Position numbers and translations under genes: made by a program. The notes under the pieces were generated by a model. That model searched no databases and was not told where the DNA came from. It saw only the letters and a program-made list of their open reading frames with translations. 64,000 nt of DNA from Verticillium longisporum (Eukaryota > Ascomycota > Sordariomycetes > Glomerellales > Plectosphaerellaceae), in contig JAETXT010000002.1 of assembly GCA_019188255.1 (NCBI GenBank), positions 2,356,001 to 2,420,000 on the forward strand, given 5' to 3'. The stretch's first letter is position 1. The number at the start of each line of letters is the position of its first letter. This document shows, piece by piece, positions 22,647 to 34,663 of this stretch.

Positions 22647-25030
22647 TCAAGGCTTCTTCTCCTCAACAAGCGTGGGGGCGATTCGTCTCTTCTTGGGCTG
22701 GCTTCCGTCCTTGTCCCCGTCGCTGGCTTCCCGCTTGACACCACTGGGCTGAGTGGCAGCTGTGCTGGGAGTTTCAGGCGGCGTCGTCAGCGGCACCCCC
22801 GTAATCTTACCCGAGTTGGTGGCTGTGATACTGGGCATACTGCCAACGATCAGGGATGGATTTGTCGTGACCCCTGGTTGGGCCGCAGACGATTGCGTGG
22901 CGACTGACGATGTCGAGTTTGACCGAGCGGGTGACTGAGGAGGAGGATTGGCAAAGCCTGCATGGGACGGCGGGGACGGCGCTGTCATCGCGCCCGCCGG
23001 AGTCCGCTGCTGTTGTGGCAGACCATTGTTGGGGAAAGGTGATGGTGGAGCGAAGATCGAGGTAGGCGTCGGCACGGGTGTGTTCTGGTTCGATGAAGGA
23101 GTGGCGCCTAGCACAGGATTCTTCGCCGTCGGCACCTCGCCCTGATAGACTTGGCCGAGCTCCCCAGGGGAAAATGAGAGAGTTGAACAAAATCCGTCAG
23201 ATGAAGTGATGAGCAGCGTCAGACCGTCACTTGACCTACACACTATTAGCATGCAATATTCACACAAAGCTTGTCTCTCCAAGGATCTCCAAGGAGTGCA
23301 CTCACCAGGCCAAATCTGTGAATGTCGCCAAGTGAAGGTTACTGACGACACAGATGGGCGTCTGTTGCTGTGTATCATAGAGCAGGACGGAGTCTTGCGT
23401 GCCGACGGCGTAAATCATACGATAAGGCAGGGCGAAGGCAGCCTTTGGCCCGGGTGCTGCTACAGGGCTTTCTGTGCTCGGCCTGACCTGCGTCGCACTC
23501 GACGCCTGCTGTTCTGTGGATGACCCAGGTGGCGGCGGCGGGTCCATGACGGATGATCCAGGAGACTGTTTGGAAACGGGCTCTGGCAAAGCCGGAATAG
23601 GTTCTTCTGCCGACGACGTGTCAATGGTGATGTTTTTCGTTACTACAGGCGCCGTTCGCATGGTGTAAAAGATGGGTGAGCACTTGACGACCACCGACGG
23701 CTTCTTGTGGCCTGGCAAATGGGCAACCGGCGCCTTGTTGATGCCGCCCCGGCTGTAGATGTAGACGGTGTTCGTGACTTCGTAGGTAGATTTGGCGTCG
23801 GCGACGTGCTGGCTTTGATACTGCCCTGCGGGCGTCAAGAGCAGGCTGCCGTCTGGAGTGAAGGTCAACCGCCGGAAGAAGGATGTCAGCGTCTCGTTCG
23901 CGTACAGGCTGGCGTTCTTGGTACCATGGCTCGGGTTCGCAGAGGCATGTGGCTTCGGAGACGGTTCCATCGGCATGACAGCCGGCAGAGGCATGGACGG
24001 TGCGGGGGAGGGAGACCTCCTTGCCGAGGAAGAGAAGGAGGATCGCCGGCTGTGGCTGATGACGCTGGGCGGGTTCATGGGAAGCGCAATGGAGGTCGGC
24101 GTTCCGGGAGCAGATGGCACGGGAGAGCCAGCAGTGCCATCCACGGCCAGATAGGTAGAGCGGAAGCCGAACTCGGGAGGCGCCGGACTGCTGGATGAGA
24201 TGCGCCGTGGCGGCAGTTCGCTCTTGTTGTGGCTCGCGATCTTGGATGGTTTGTCGTCGTGTGAACCGCTCAGAGTATACTGTCCGTCCTTCGTTTTGAG
24301 AGAATAGACATGAACGGATCGATCTGACGACTGTGTGGCGACGAACTCGTTCAAGGGGTCCCACGTCACGCCTTGCACGTAGTGGCTATGCTCGGCGATT
24401 TGGCGCATCAAGACGCCGGAGCTGGCGTTGTAGATGCGCGTGATGTTGTCCATGCTGCCGATGATGAAATATGTACCGTCGGGCGACCATGCCAAGTCGT
24501 ATATCTCAGAGCCACTCGAGCGGCACATGTGTTTGGTTCGCCATGTCTCCTTGTCTTCGAGGCCCTCGTTGCCGAATGCTGGACCGGCATGGTGCTCGGC
24601 GGGCACCCAGAGAATGACATTGCCGTCGTCACCCGCGGATGCGAGCATATCCCCTGGAGAACAGATTGCTTAGCTGAGGGAGGCAGATTGGAGCAAGCTC
24701 AGAGCAAAACATACCTTTGGGTGACCATCGTACGACGTTGACTGCTTGTGTGTGCTTGGACAAGGTGGACAGGTACTCGACCTTGCGATCCTCACCGTTG
24801 CCCTCGACTTTCCATATCTAGCAGCCCTTGGTCAGTCTCCGTTGTCCCATTGAAAAGGGGGGGGGGGCCTCCGCCCCCTCGTCAATTGCTTGTGCTTGTG
24901 GCTGACGTACCCTGACGTTGTTGTCCCCTCCAGCCGTAGCCAGTCGCCCCTTGCCTGACTGCTCGAAATGTGCGGAATAGACTGGGGCGTTCTGGTCATG
25001 CCAATTGATAATCAGAGGTGTGCTTTTCAT
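22647..25030 (-). CDS. cac2: Cac2, CAF-1 chromatin assembly subunit (p60, WD40)
   Basis: Four exons (25030-24911, 24817-24715, 24653-23306, 23235-22647) give 719 aa with all phases consistent. Cac2 is the WD-repeat subunit of chromatin assembly factor 1, which deposits H3-H4 behind replication forks with PCNA. The N-terminus ([16 protein letters not shown]) and the repeats [31 protein letters not shown] and [18 protein letters not shown] are typical of the family. They continue to [20 protein letters not shown] near the end of the propeller. A disordered Pro/Ser/Thr tail ends in a basic cluster (KKRR). The first intron contains an 11-base C run on the coding strand. All donors are GT and all acceptors AG. 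Confidence 0.92.
24857..24867. repeat. G11 homopolymer inside a CAC2 intron
   Basis: A run of about eleven G on the + strand lies within the first intron of CAC2. In the context of missing G/C bases elsewhere in the window its length may be inexact. Confidence 0.7.
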
Positions 25031-26626
25031 CGTGTCGGCAGCGTATGCGGAGGACGGAAGGAGAGATGCATGTGAAGCGTGGGTTGGTGGTACTTGTCGA
25101 TGGCCGGTACGCTTTGGGAGCTCAGACAAGCTGGCTTGGATGGGAGGGGGGTTAGCTCGGAGTATGTGTTTGTCGAGTCTCGATGACAGGTTGGTATAGG
25201 TTCTGGTTATAGTTTGTAGGCGATGCGTCGTAGCTGGCGCTTCGAGTTCAGTTCTGCTGGGACGGGATTCGTGGCGAGTGTTTCTGTGGCTTGAAGGGGG
25301 GGGTTCGTGCTAACGTTGGCTGTTGATCGATATGTTTTGACGTGGGGGAGATTGGGGAGTGACAAGGTCTACTAGCAGGAGCTCTCTGTGGGAGGAGGTC
25401 CACTACACCAAGTATCAGGTAGATTCAGCAGCTGGAAAAGATGTCGTCGATGGAAGAACGATGGCGACAGGTCGGAGGGACAGGTCGGGCAGGGAAAGAA
25501 AGTCATTCAAAGTAGAAGATCGGGAATGGGAATTGGCATAGCAGGCTTGGTTGCTGCTGTGAACAGGAAGGTCAGGCAAAGGTGTAGGTACAGGTACCTA
25601 GGTAGGTAGGTAGGTAGGTAAGGTAAGGTACCTAAGGTAGGTAGGTAGGTAGGCAGGCAGGCGATCTAGCCAACTGGAGGTCACGGTCACGAGCTGCTCC
25701 TACCTACAGTGGCTGCTCCAGGTCCCCAAGCCAAACAGCCAAGCAATAGGTACTGTATACGGACCGATGTGGCCAGTGTCACGCACGGTCGAGGTAGCGG
25801 GTACCTGTCTGACAGGCTCCAAACAGACGGGCTGTGAGTGGAGGCCGCAGCGGGAGGAGTGGGGACGGTCTGGGACGTGCCTACCTGACGTGGTCGTGTT
25901 ACCAGGATGAGACGGAGGGCAGGTGCAGATGGGCAATGGATTGGATCGTGCTGCCTCGCACTGATGGCCGCCGTCCCTTCTTCCAGCTGTTGCTCGTGTT
26001 GTGCTCGGATAGGTCCCGCGCCTGGGCATCTCACGAGGGAGCGCGCGAATGGTCATTTCTCACCTGGTCATCTGCTACAAGGTGCGTTATCTCCAGCTGC
26101 CCCCCTACCGCCCCCCTACTGCACATCACCTCCTCGTGCGCCGGCGAATCCTCTGCGGTGAGCCGGTAGCGAGCTGCCTGGGCGCCGCAAAGACCCAGTG
26201 CGCGGATGAGATGGCGGCCACACGAGGGTCGGTGGTGGGCAGCCTACACGTACTGCACTCTTCGCAGAATCCATACGGGCCTTCATCATTCTGACATGGG
26301 AACCTTGACAGCACCACCCGCCAAGGCGCCCCTCGCGTAAGGAACGCCGAGGTCTCCCCTACGATCAACTACCTGCGATCAACTGGGTATCTTGCCTATG
26401 TAAATGATTGGCTTGCTAAACACCTAAGTACTCACAGCCGTGGTCGAGACTTCGCTGACAGGCTGCTTCTTTCTGTCACAAAAGACAAGGCGCGAGACGA
26501 TAAACGAGGCAACCTCATGCACAAGGAAAACAGAAGAAATCAACATTCGCCATGTACAATCTAGTCAAGGAATGCTGCTGTCAATGACGGCAAGCTGCTA
26601 CTGAATAATGCCTTTTTCACTTTTCG
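25031..26626. other. Intergenic region upstream of CAC2
   Basis: Promoter side of CAC2 and the 3' side of the ABC transporter. Apart from the GTAG-type repeat at 25581-25662 I see no gene or RNA. The short open frames have no protein character. Confidence 0.5.
25581..25662. repeat. GTAGGTAG / TACCTAGGTA simple repeat
   Basis: About 80 bp of GTAG units broken by GGTAAGGTACC-like palindromic parts and ending in (GCAG)n. Shorter related tracts occur near 15400, 21790 and 57620. Confidence 0.85.
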
Positions 26627-29600
26627 TCACCCAAAGATCACGCCCCGAAGCTTTTCCTTCTCTCCGCTCTCCTCGCACATGCCCCGGAAGACGCCGTCCC
26701 GTCCCTTCTCCCACAGCGCCTTCGGCGACCCAAACTCGACTACCTTGCCCTCGCCCAGCACCAGGATCCGGTCAAAGTCCGCAATCGTGCTGAGGCGGTG
26801 CGCAATGACGATGAGCGTCGAGTCCGTAAACTCCTCGCGGATCGACCGCTGGATCAGCGCGTCCGTCGCCATGTCGACCGCCGACGTCGCCTCGTCGAGC
26901 ACCATGATCTTGGGCCGCGCGACGATGGCGCGGGCGAGGCAGAGGAGCTGCCGCTGCCCTTGTGAGAGGTTAAGCCCGCCTTCCGAGATGGCAGACGACA
27001 GGCTGCGGAACGGGTTCGCGTTCTTCGCCACGGCAGTTGTGGGCGACGAGGCCGGTCCGGAGGGCGTGCCGGGGGACGAGGACTCGTCTGCGCCGACGAG
27101 GTGCACGCGCTGCAGCGAATCCTCGAGCTCGGCGTCCGAGCGGTCGTTGAAGGGGTCGAGGTTCGTTCGGACCGTGCCCGAGAAGAGGCCCGGGTCCTGC
27201 GGGCTGATGGCGAGGCGAGAGCGGGGCTCCTGCACCTTGATCTTGGAAATGACGAGGCCGTCAACGTGGATGCTGCCCGTCCGCCCCTCGAGGGAGCGGA
27301 ACAGGCCCAGGTGAGGGGGGGCTTTCCGGCGCCCGTCCGGCCAATCACGCCGATGCGCTCGTTCTTGTTGACGCTGAACGTCAGGCCCTTGAGGACGGGC
27401 GGCAGGTCGTTGGCGTAGCTGACAACAAGGTCGTTGACCTCGAGACGGCCCTCGGTGGGCCACATGGCCGGGGGCTCTTCGCCGCCCTGGTCTTCGGTCG
27501 GAAGTTCCGAGTATTCGACAACACGCTCGGCAGCATTCATGTCGAGCTCGATGCTTGCGTAGTTTCGGATCGCCCACAGGACCGACTCGGAAAAGTCGAG
27601 CGCGAACGACAGGGTGAAGCCAGCGAGCGCAGCGTCCATCTCAGCATCGGCCAGGATCATGGCAGCCACGACGACGGAGAACATGGCACCCACAATGGAC
27701 ATGCGCCAGCCCATCCAGCGGTTGAACAGCCACAGATGCCATGTTGCCATGTCGTAGTCGTCAAGCTTGGTGTACAAGGCATTGATGTAGCTATGCGACT
27801 TGTCAAAGCCTCGGATAGTGGTCACGCCCGTGAGAGCAGAGCCGAAGAGCTCAAAGATGGGCGACTTGGTCGTGCTTTCAAGGCGCTTGCTGGGACGAGC
27901 GGCATCGAGGTAACGCAGAGCGATTCGAGTGCAAATCAGGAGGAGGATCGTCGCCAGAACAATGATGAGCGGAGACACAAACATGGATGCAATGCAGATG
28001 CCAATAACGCTGAGGGCTGAGTTGAGCGTCAGCGTCAGGTCAATGGCAATGCGGCTATCGATGATGTTGAAGTCGGCGGTGAAACGGTTGAGAATGCGGC
28101 CGACGGGCACCGTATCGAGCCATCGAAGCGGCGTTCGCAGGACCGTGTGCGTCATGTTCCGGAACATATGCCTGCTCGCCTTGAGACTCATGAGGAACAG
28201 GAAGAAGAAGCGCATGACACCCAGAGCCACCGTGCCCAAGGAGATGGCAATATAAACAGCAAGGTAATAGTTGAGACTGCGGGCCTGTGTCGTCCGGAAA
28301 GGCGTCGAAGCTGCGTGGATTGTGCTGTGCTGGAGACTCGTGGCATAGATATGGTCATACTCCTCGAGTCCGTGGACATGAGCTTCCGCAGTGTCGCCAG
28401 TCCAGACACGAAGCCACCAGGATCGGCCGAGAGTGATGACCTCGAAGGAGACGAAGATGAGCGTAGCCAGGGTCCACCCCAACCAGCCACCACTGTCGCG
28501 AAGATACGTGGCATAAACGTGCTTCTTGATAGCGCCCTGCTCACGCGTCTCATCCTCGACAAACTGACGTGCAGATTTGGACGGCACCTTCTTGATGACA
28601 CCGCCGTCAGTGTCTTCGTTTTCGAGTATTTGAATGGCATCAACGTCAACGTCTGACGCCTGCTCCGAGTTGACGGCTGTGGCTTCGTCGTCGCCGATGT
28701 TGTCGGCATGGGACTGCTCATGGCTCTTGATGAGCTGCAGCGTTCCATCCTCGTCCAGCTCAGAGAGAAGCCCATTGTGCTGAACCGTACCGTCGCCGAG
28801 CTCGACGATGTATCTGGTCTTTGACTCGCAGAGAGCAACGTGATGTGTCACAAGGATTCGAGTTCGACCCTTGCTGAGAGGCCCAGTCAAGCACTTTTCG
28901 AAAATGTGACGGCCGACGTGGGCATCAACAGCACTGAAAATGTCGTCAAACACGAGAATACCGGCGCGAGAGTAGATTGCCCTAGCCAGAGTGACACGCC
29001 ATTTTTGACCGCCGCTGAGGTTGATGCCGTTGGTGCCGAGCTCCGTCTTGTCGCCGTCGGTGAACATGTCCAGATCCTTAGTCAGTGCACATGCGAAGAC
29101 AGTATCCTTGTATCGCTTTTCGTCATACGGAAGGCCGAAGAGAACGTTGTCCTTGAGGGAGGCGTTCTCGATCCAGGGAATCTGGCCAACGTACGCGATG
29201 CTGTGGGGAAGGAGCCAGTTGCCGGCATTGGCTTGGCTGTCGTTGCGTTCGATTCTGGTTGGCGCCTTGGGCGCATAGATCTTGCCGGAAAGCAAATCAG
29301 TCTCGCCCAGGATAGCAGCGAGCAACAGACTCTTTCCAGATCCGGTCTTGCCAGAGATGACCGAGAGCTCACCGGCTGGGAAACTCAAGTTGACATCGCG
29401 TAGGATGAAACGATCGGCGTCATCGGTTTCTTCATCGACAGGCCAAGCAATGTCGGCGTTCTCAAAGGCAATATCGTGGCCTTCTGTGATGGTCTGCGTG
29501 ATCTCGGGTCCATTGAGATAGGCTTCAATTCGGAAGATGGACACTTTGGCATCGACGAGATCTGTAGTCAGCTCGGGAATCAGGGATAGCGCAAGCTCCA

Positions 29601-31355
29601 GAGATTTGAAGACACCAATGCTGACGAATGCGACAGATGGCGTCAGAGTCTCGTTGATCCAGGCGTAAACGGCAAGAGACGTCGCAGCGAGAAGAACCGG
29701 GATGGCGACCCAGGAGCCGAATAGCATCGAGTCGCTTCTGAACACGTCCCAGATGGCGCTAAGCTCTCGCTCTCTCATGGCAAGGATCCGGCCCTCCCAT
29801 TGTCTCTCAAGTGCAGAGAACTTGATCTGACGCATGCCCTGCAAGCTTTCGTTGACGAGGGTCAGCTTCTGATCCCTGATTTTCATGAGACGGTCCTGCG
29901 CGTTGGAATACACCTTGGTGTAGTAGATGTTGAACGGCAAGATGACAGCCCAAGTGGCGAGACCTGAGAGCAAAGGGATCCAGCCTAGAAGGGAAACGAG
30001 GAACCAAATGGCGAAAGCGAGCTTTGTAGCACTTGCAGGGAAAAAGAATTGGAAAGCGGCAAAGTCGGCCACTCGCTTGGTGTCAACACCGATCAGATTG
30101 ACGACACCCTGCTGAGATTTGAGGGCATCGGCATCCGATTCCTCTTCCTCATCCTGGCTGTCTTTCTTGGTGCCGTCCTCATTGGTGCTAACTTTCAAGG
30201 CGTCCGTCTTGCTGGCTTGTTTGACATTCTTGCGACGCATAGCCTTCTCGACAATCAAGGCAGAAAGGAGTCCGCGCAGGGGATGCACACATCGGACCAG
30301 GAGATCCAGAACAAACAGGCCGAGAACCAGGCGTCGGCCAGAACGGTCAGGCCAAGCCAGAAAACCATGATCCATGTCTCGACGCTAAGCTTCTCTCCTG
30401 GCTGTCTCGCCTCGAGTGCCCGAAGGATGCGAAGGGTGACCCAGTATGGAGCAAAGCTGACGACGTTCCTGAAGATGGCGAGAAGCCACTGGATGATGAG
30501 GGGCCAGCGGAACGCCCAGATGACGTTCTTCCAGAGAGGGCCCTTGAAGTCGTATGCCTTCCACTGCGCAGATTGGTCCCTGGCACGCGTCTTGTGGTCG
30601 GGCCGGGGAAGGTCAGCGACCTCGAGGTCCTTCTTGGCTGTCGCTTGTTTGAGGACACCGGTACACCAGCTCCAGGTGAAGCGGCTATATGCGGATACGG
30701 TGTGCATGCGATCGACAATCTTGCCATCTACAAAAACATCAGGCCTGCGTTGCACTGTGATGCTGGCTGTAGTGAGACCCAGGGCCGCGACGAGATTGAC
30801 GATACGAAGCGCGAAGGACGCGTTGTCACGGTGAAGAAGTTCTCCCAAAAGACTGGTGTCCTGTACCAGGAGAAGAAGGAGAAGGAGCAAGCTGCTGAGC
30901 CAGGTCCAGAGACCGACATTGTAGGCCTGGACAGAGTCATTTGTTGCAATGATGCAAACAGTTTGTACAGCAAGCAGAAGCTGTAAATGTCAGTCAATAC
31001 CATATGCATGCATGTCTCGATGCTAAGGTGTACTCACCCACGATGCTGTGGTTAACCAATCTTGCAGAGAAAGACCCTGCCGTCCCTCAGAGCTCGTGGT
31101 GGACAGAACGGAGAGCGTTATTGAAGTGGCACAGCCGAGAGCGGCAAAGAAGGCAATGAAGGCCTTCGGCCAGCGGTTGGAGAAGGCAGCAACAGCTTCG
31201 GGCGTACTCTTGCCATCTTGGTCTGAGTAAAAGTTGTCCTTCGGAGCGCGAGTACGAAGCTGCTTAATTAGACCTGAAAGGGCGGGGAGCGTGCAAAGGG
31301 CGATGAAGGCCAGGATCGCGGCAAGTCCGCCCAGTAACGTCGAGTCGCGAGACAT
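26627..31355 (-). CDS. ABCC/MRP-type ABC transporter (two apparent frameshifts)
   Basis: Two exons, 31355-31038 and 30980-26627, with a 57-nt intron. With two added bases this is a 1557-aa full transporter with an extra N-terminal membrane domain, the size and order of the yeast Ycf1/Ybt1/Bpt1 group. Such pumps usually sit in the vacuolar or plasma membrane and move conjugates, bile acids or drugs. NBD1 has Walker A GKTGSGKS (about residue 655) and signature LSGGQ, and its Walker B is followed by Asp (VFDDIFSAVD), the usual degenerate ABCC site. NBD2 has signature LSQGQ, Walker B VLDEATSAVD and the switch IAHRLST. Breaks: the G4 run 30279-30282 (DVCIP should continue LRGLLSALIVEKAM) and 27310-27311, just after NBD2 Walker A. 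That Walker A reads GRTGAGKPP, without the expected Ser/Thr. Confidence 0.93.
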
Positions 31356-32570
31356 GATGAGGGCCGTAGGTGGAACGGCGCAGGGGGAAAATGTATCGTA
31401 CCGTATCGTATTGCTGTGTCGGAACCCCGTAGTGTTTATGGTCGCCGAGGGGGAAAGAAAGGGTCAGGGTACCGTGGTGCTTCGTAGTGTTTCCAGGACG
31501 TGACTCTAAGAAGTGAGTCGAGTTTTGACTCCTAGGATTGGAAGCTGACGTGATGCCGATGAGTCTGCACACATCCAGCCTCACCTCACCTCCTCACTTG
31601 AGCGCGTGTACGAGATACGGGCAAGGTACGGCAGCCACCCTAGTCGCCTGCACTGGGGTCTGAAATGTTCCGTGAAGCCCCAGTCGAAGGTCCAAGATTC
31701 GAATCGACGAGTCGGGTGTTGTTGTACGTCGAATCGAACAAAAATACTGGCACCGTACCGGATTGAATCACTTTTAAAGCAAACGAGCAGAGTCTGGAAG
31801 GAGGGGATGCTGGGGGACCTGGTCCCTCGTTAAACGACGAAACTTCATCGTCCGCGGTTGTCATCCTTCACGCCGCCGCCGCTTCGGTGAGATGAGTCGA
31901 ACGTGGGTGAGCATCCACCTGCCTTACCAAGCAGAGGCAAGATGGTCGCCCCCACCAGCAATGTCCCACCATGTTGACCAATGTCGAATGCCATCGTTTC
32001 GATTTTTTTCTCTTCGCCGAATCAATTTGAGGTTAGATCCAGATGCAGATGCTGCAACCTCCCGCCTGGCCTAACCGAAAGCATGCCTAGTAGCCTGGTC
32101 TGGCGGTGACCACCTTAGCCGCCGTTCCAGCCGTGCGTGCAGGTGGCGCGTGCGGGCGAACTGGGAGACAGATGCCAATGGCGATAGCACATAAGGGCGT
32201 GAAGATGTCTTGGACGTGTAGTTAGTAGGACCAGTTGTCGGTCGACATGCATCGAGGTTGACATGCCAAGCTATCGAATGCTGCTTACTCTTGAGCTGCA
32301 ATCTCAGTTTCCTTACTCTTTCTTTCTGTCTTGCTCGGTCGGTGACCCCTCACTTTCCGCTGCACCCTCTTCGGTGCATCATCCAAGGGTACATGCACAC
32401 TCGGATGGTATCTCTGATCCCTGTCTGATGGGCCGGAGACTTTTCAGTTTCATTTGGCCTCAATCACGCAAACACTACGGTCGCAAAATGACTAGTACTC
32501 CAGTTGTGCCTCCCCCAAACGCCATGCTCTCCCATCCTCCAGCTCTCCCACCTGCGATAGGCCGACCCTT
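31356..32570. other. Intergenic region, ABC transporter promoter side
   Basis: No gene is supported. It includes the upstream region of the ABC transporter and the 3' region of ATG6. Open frames at about 31606-31864 and 32263-32709 lack protein character. Confidence 0.5.
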
Positions 32571-34088
32571 TCAGTTCCCGCCATTTCTCGCATTCGAGCT
32601 GACATTGCTAGCGTGGGCGAGCAGGAACTTGCAGCACGTCAGCGTCAACTTGCACGCCTTGGTCCACCCGTCATCCTGCGCGATTCCCAGCGTGATGCAG
32701 ACATCGTGAATCTTGTCGCCCTCAATCTTGTAGGGGAGGCTCAGCGGGTGACCCTCGGCTGACGTCTGGCGATGCACGTACGCTCCCAGCTGCCTGACGA
32801 GTTCGAGGAACGCGACCATGGCATTGTCAAATTTGCGATGCATGAACGTTAGACCGAGGGGCAGGTCGCCGTTGGAGAAGAGCTCGAGCACGTGCTTCTT
32901 CGGCGCCGGCGGAGGTCCGCTTCGGTGCGACCCCAGCCGGCTGCTCGACGGCGACGGGAGCTCGTATCGAATGATCCTGGAGGTGCTCCCCATGGGCTGC
33001 GGTTCAAAGCCGTCAAACTTATAGCTCAGCTTCTCTGCCACTGTCACGAGCAGCAGGAGCGCATGGCCCCACGCCGCGTTGATCTCAGGCCAATCCACAG
33101 CCTTGTTGGATAGGCGGCCCAGCCGTAGCCCGTTGATCGTGGCAAAAGTGCCGTCGTGACTGATGCAAAATGTGTCGTTGTACACGTTGGATCGTTGCAG
33201 TTTCTCCAAGAGGCGTGAATCATGGTCGAACTTGGAGTTGATACTGTCTCGTTCGTTTTGAACCTCGGAGAGCTTGGCCGTGAAGGTGTTTCGCTCGCGC
33301 CAGAATTCTTCCTCTTCCCGGTCCAACGCCCGCGCCTCATCTTCCAGGCCGAGAGTCTCCTCGTCTACGGCTGCCTTCTCCTTCTCCAGTTTGAGCAGCT
33401 CGGCAGAAGCCTCTGCCTCGGCCTGTCTTGCCTTCTCAAGCGACTGTTGTTGTTTCTTGATATCCTCCTCGCTCGGCTGCTGGGCTTGGGCCTGCTTCAG
33501 GAAACCCACATATGCGTCTCTCTCCTTGTTCGCAGCCTCGAGTTTCTTCTGCAGACCCTCCACCAGCATATCAGTACACTCGACACATACGGGGTGGTCA
33601 ATATCTGACCGTGCCGACAGTATTTCGTGCAGCTTGTGGATGCGCTCGATCTCGTGTGTCTTGGCCATTTCGCGTGTGCCGTTTGTTTCGGTGGACCTAT
33701 TCGGTCTTGTTGAGCGTCGGTTTGTGTTGGAGGGCTCGTGGCGAGAGGAAAGAGGTTGGGCGACCTGGGACTCGGTCAGGTAGATGAAGGACATGTTTGG
33801 ATCTCGTTGCGATCCACCGCCGGCGTTGCGCTTAAACATGGCTGGTGCAGCATTCTGGGCAACGCGATCGTAGAGTGCCTTTCTCTGCTGGTCTTGTGGT
33901 GAAGATGCTTTGGACAGTTGTGACTGCTTGAGTTGTTGCTGCGAGGAGTTGGCTGTCAAAGTCAGATAGGCAGTCAAGGGTGGCAAGGTCAGTCATGACG
34001 AACCCACGAGCAGGTCATAGGCAGCTGGGTTGAGCTCGTCGAGCGAGCTGTCAAGCTTGAGTGGCGTGCGGCACTTTTGGCAATACAT
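32571..34088 (-). CDS. atg6: Atg6/Vps30 (Beclin 1), PI3-kinase complex subunit
   Basis: Two exons, 34088-34004 and 33952-32571, with a 51-nt intron whose donor is GTTCGT, give 488 aa. Atg6 is shared by the Vps34 PI3-kinase complexes I (autophagy) and II (endosomal sorting). The short first exon encodes the conserved zinc-ribbon-like start MYCQKCRTPLKL and ends in AAYDLLV. A low-complexity linker follows, then the segment before the coiled coil (HPVCVECTDMLVEGLQKKLE), a long Glu/Lys-rich coiled coil, and the BARA domain. The BARA domain starts at SNVYNDTFCISHDGTFATIN and contains NGLRLGRL, INAAWGHALLLL and the FMHRKFDNAMVAFL helix. ATG14 of the same complex lies about 9.6 kb away. The gene is divergent from SCM3. 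Confidence 0.97.
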
Positions 34089-34663
34089 GATGCGTTATGT
34101 ATAGCCTGCACTAATTCAACATGGCTGCAACATGCGTGGGTATGTGGCCGTCAATCTCGGTATTCTTGTTGGTCAGCGAAAGATTGTTTGGTTGGGTGTT
34201 GGAGGAAGCTTTGGAGTTGAAGCCCAGGGACGACACTGGTGTGGTTGGACAGTTCCCAAGCTCCGTCACGCCCCATCAGCACCCTGCACCAGCAGCGCGC
34301 ACGGCGGGGGGGCCTATGGGTAGCCTCCCCGTGCTACTTGAGGTCCAGCGAACGTACGCTATAGTTCCCCACCAGAAGAACGGTCAACAGTGTCACCTGC
34401 GGGGCACTATTGATCGCGTGGCCCAAGCGTCACATGCAGACGCGTGGGACAGCTCCATCACACCCACCTTACCCGCGTCAAAGCGCGTCTCAATTAAGCC
34501 CCTGGCTCGACGTCGCTCCAGTGACCGAGTAGATTCACCTCACAGAGCCTGGATCCGGGCGATAGCAGCTGAGGCGGCGCAAAGCAAATCGTGGGCTCCG
34601 TGTCAGATCAAATAGGGGAGGGAATCAAGGCCTGTTCCTCCACAAGGCTCCGTAAGGACCGAC
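34089..34663. promoter_or_regulatory. Bidirectional promoter of ATG6 and SCM3
   Basis: The 575 bp between the two start codons must hold both promoters. No TATA box or recognised element stands out, and there is a C/A-rich part around 34290-34560. Confidence 0.6.
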
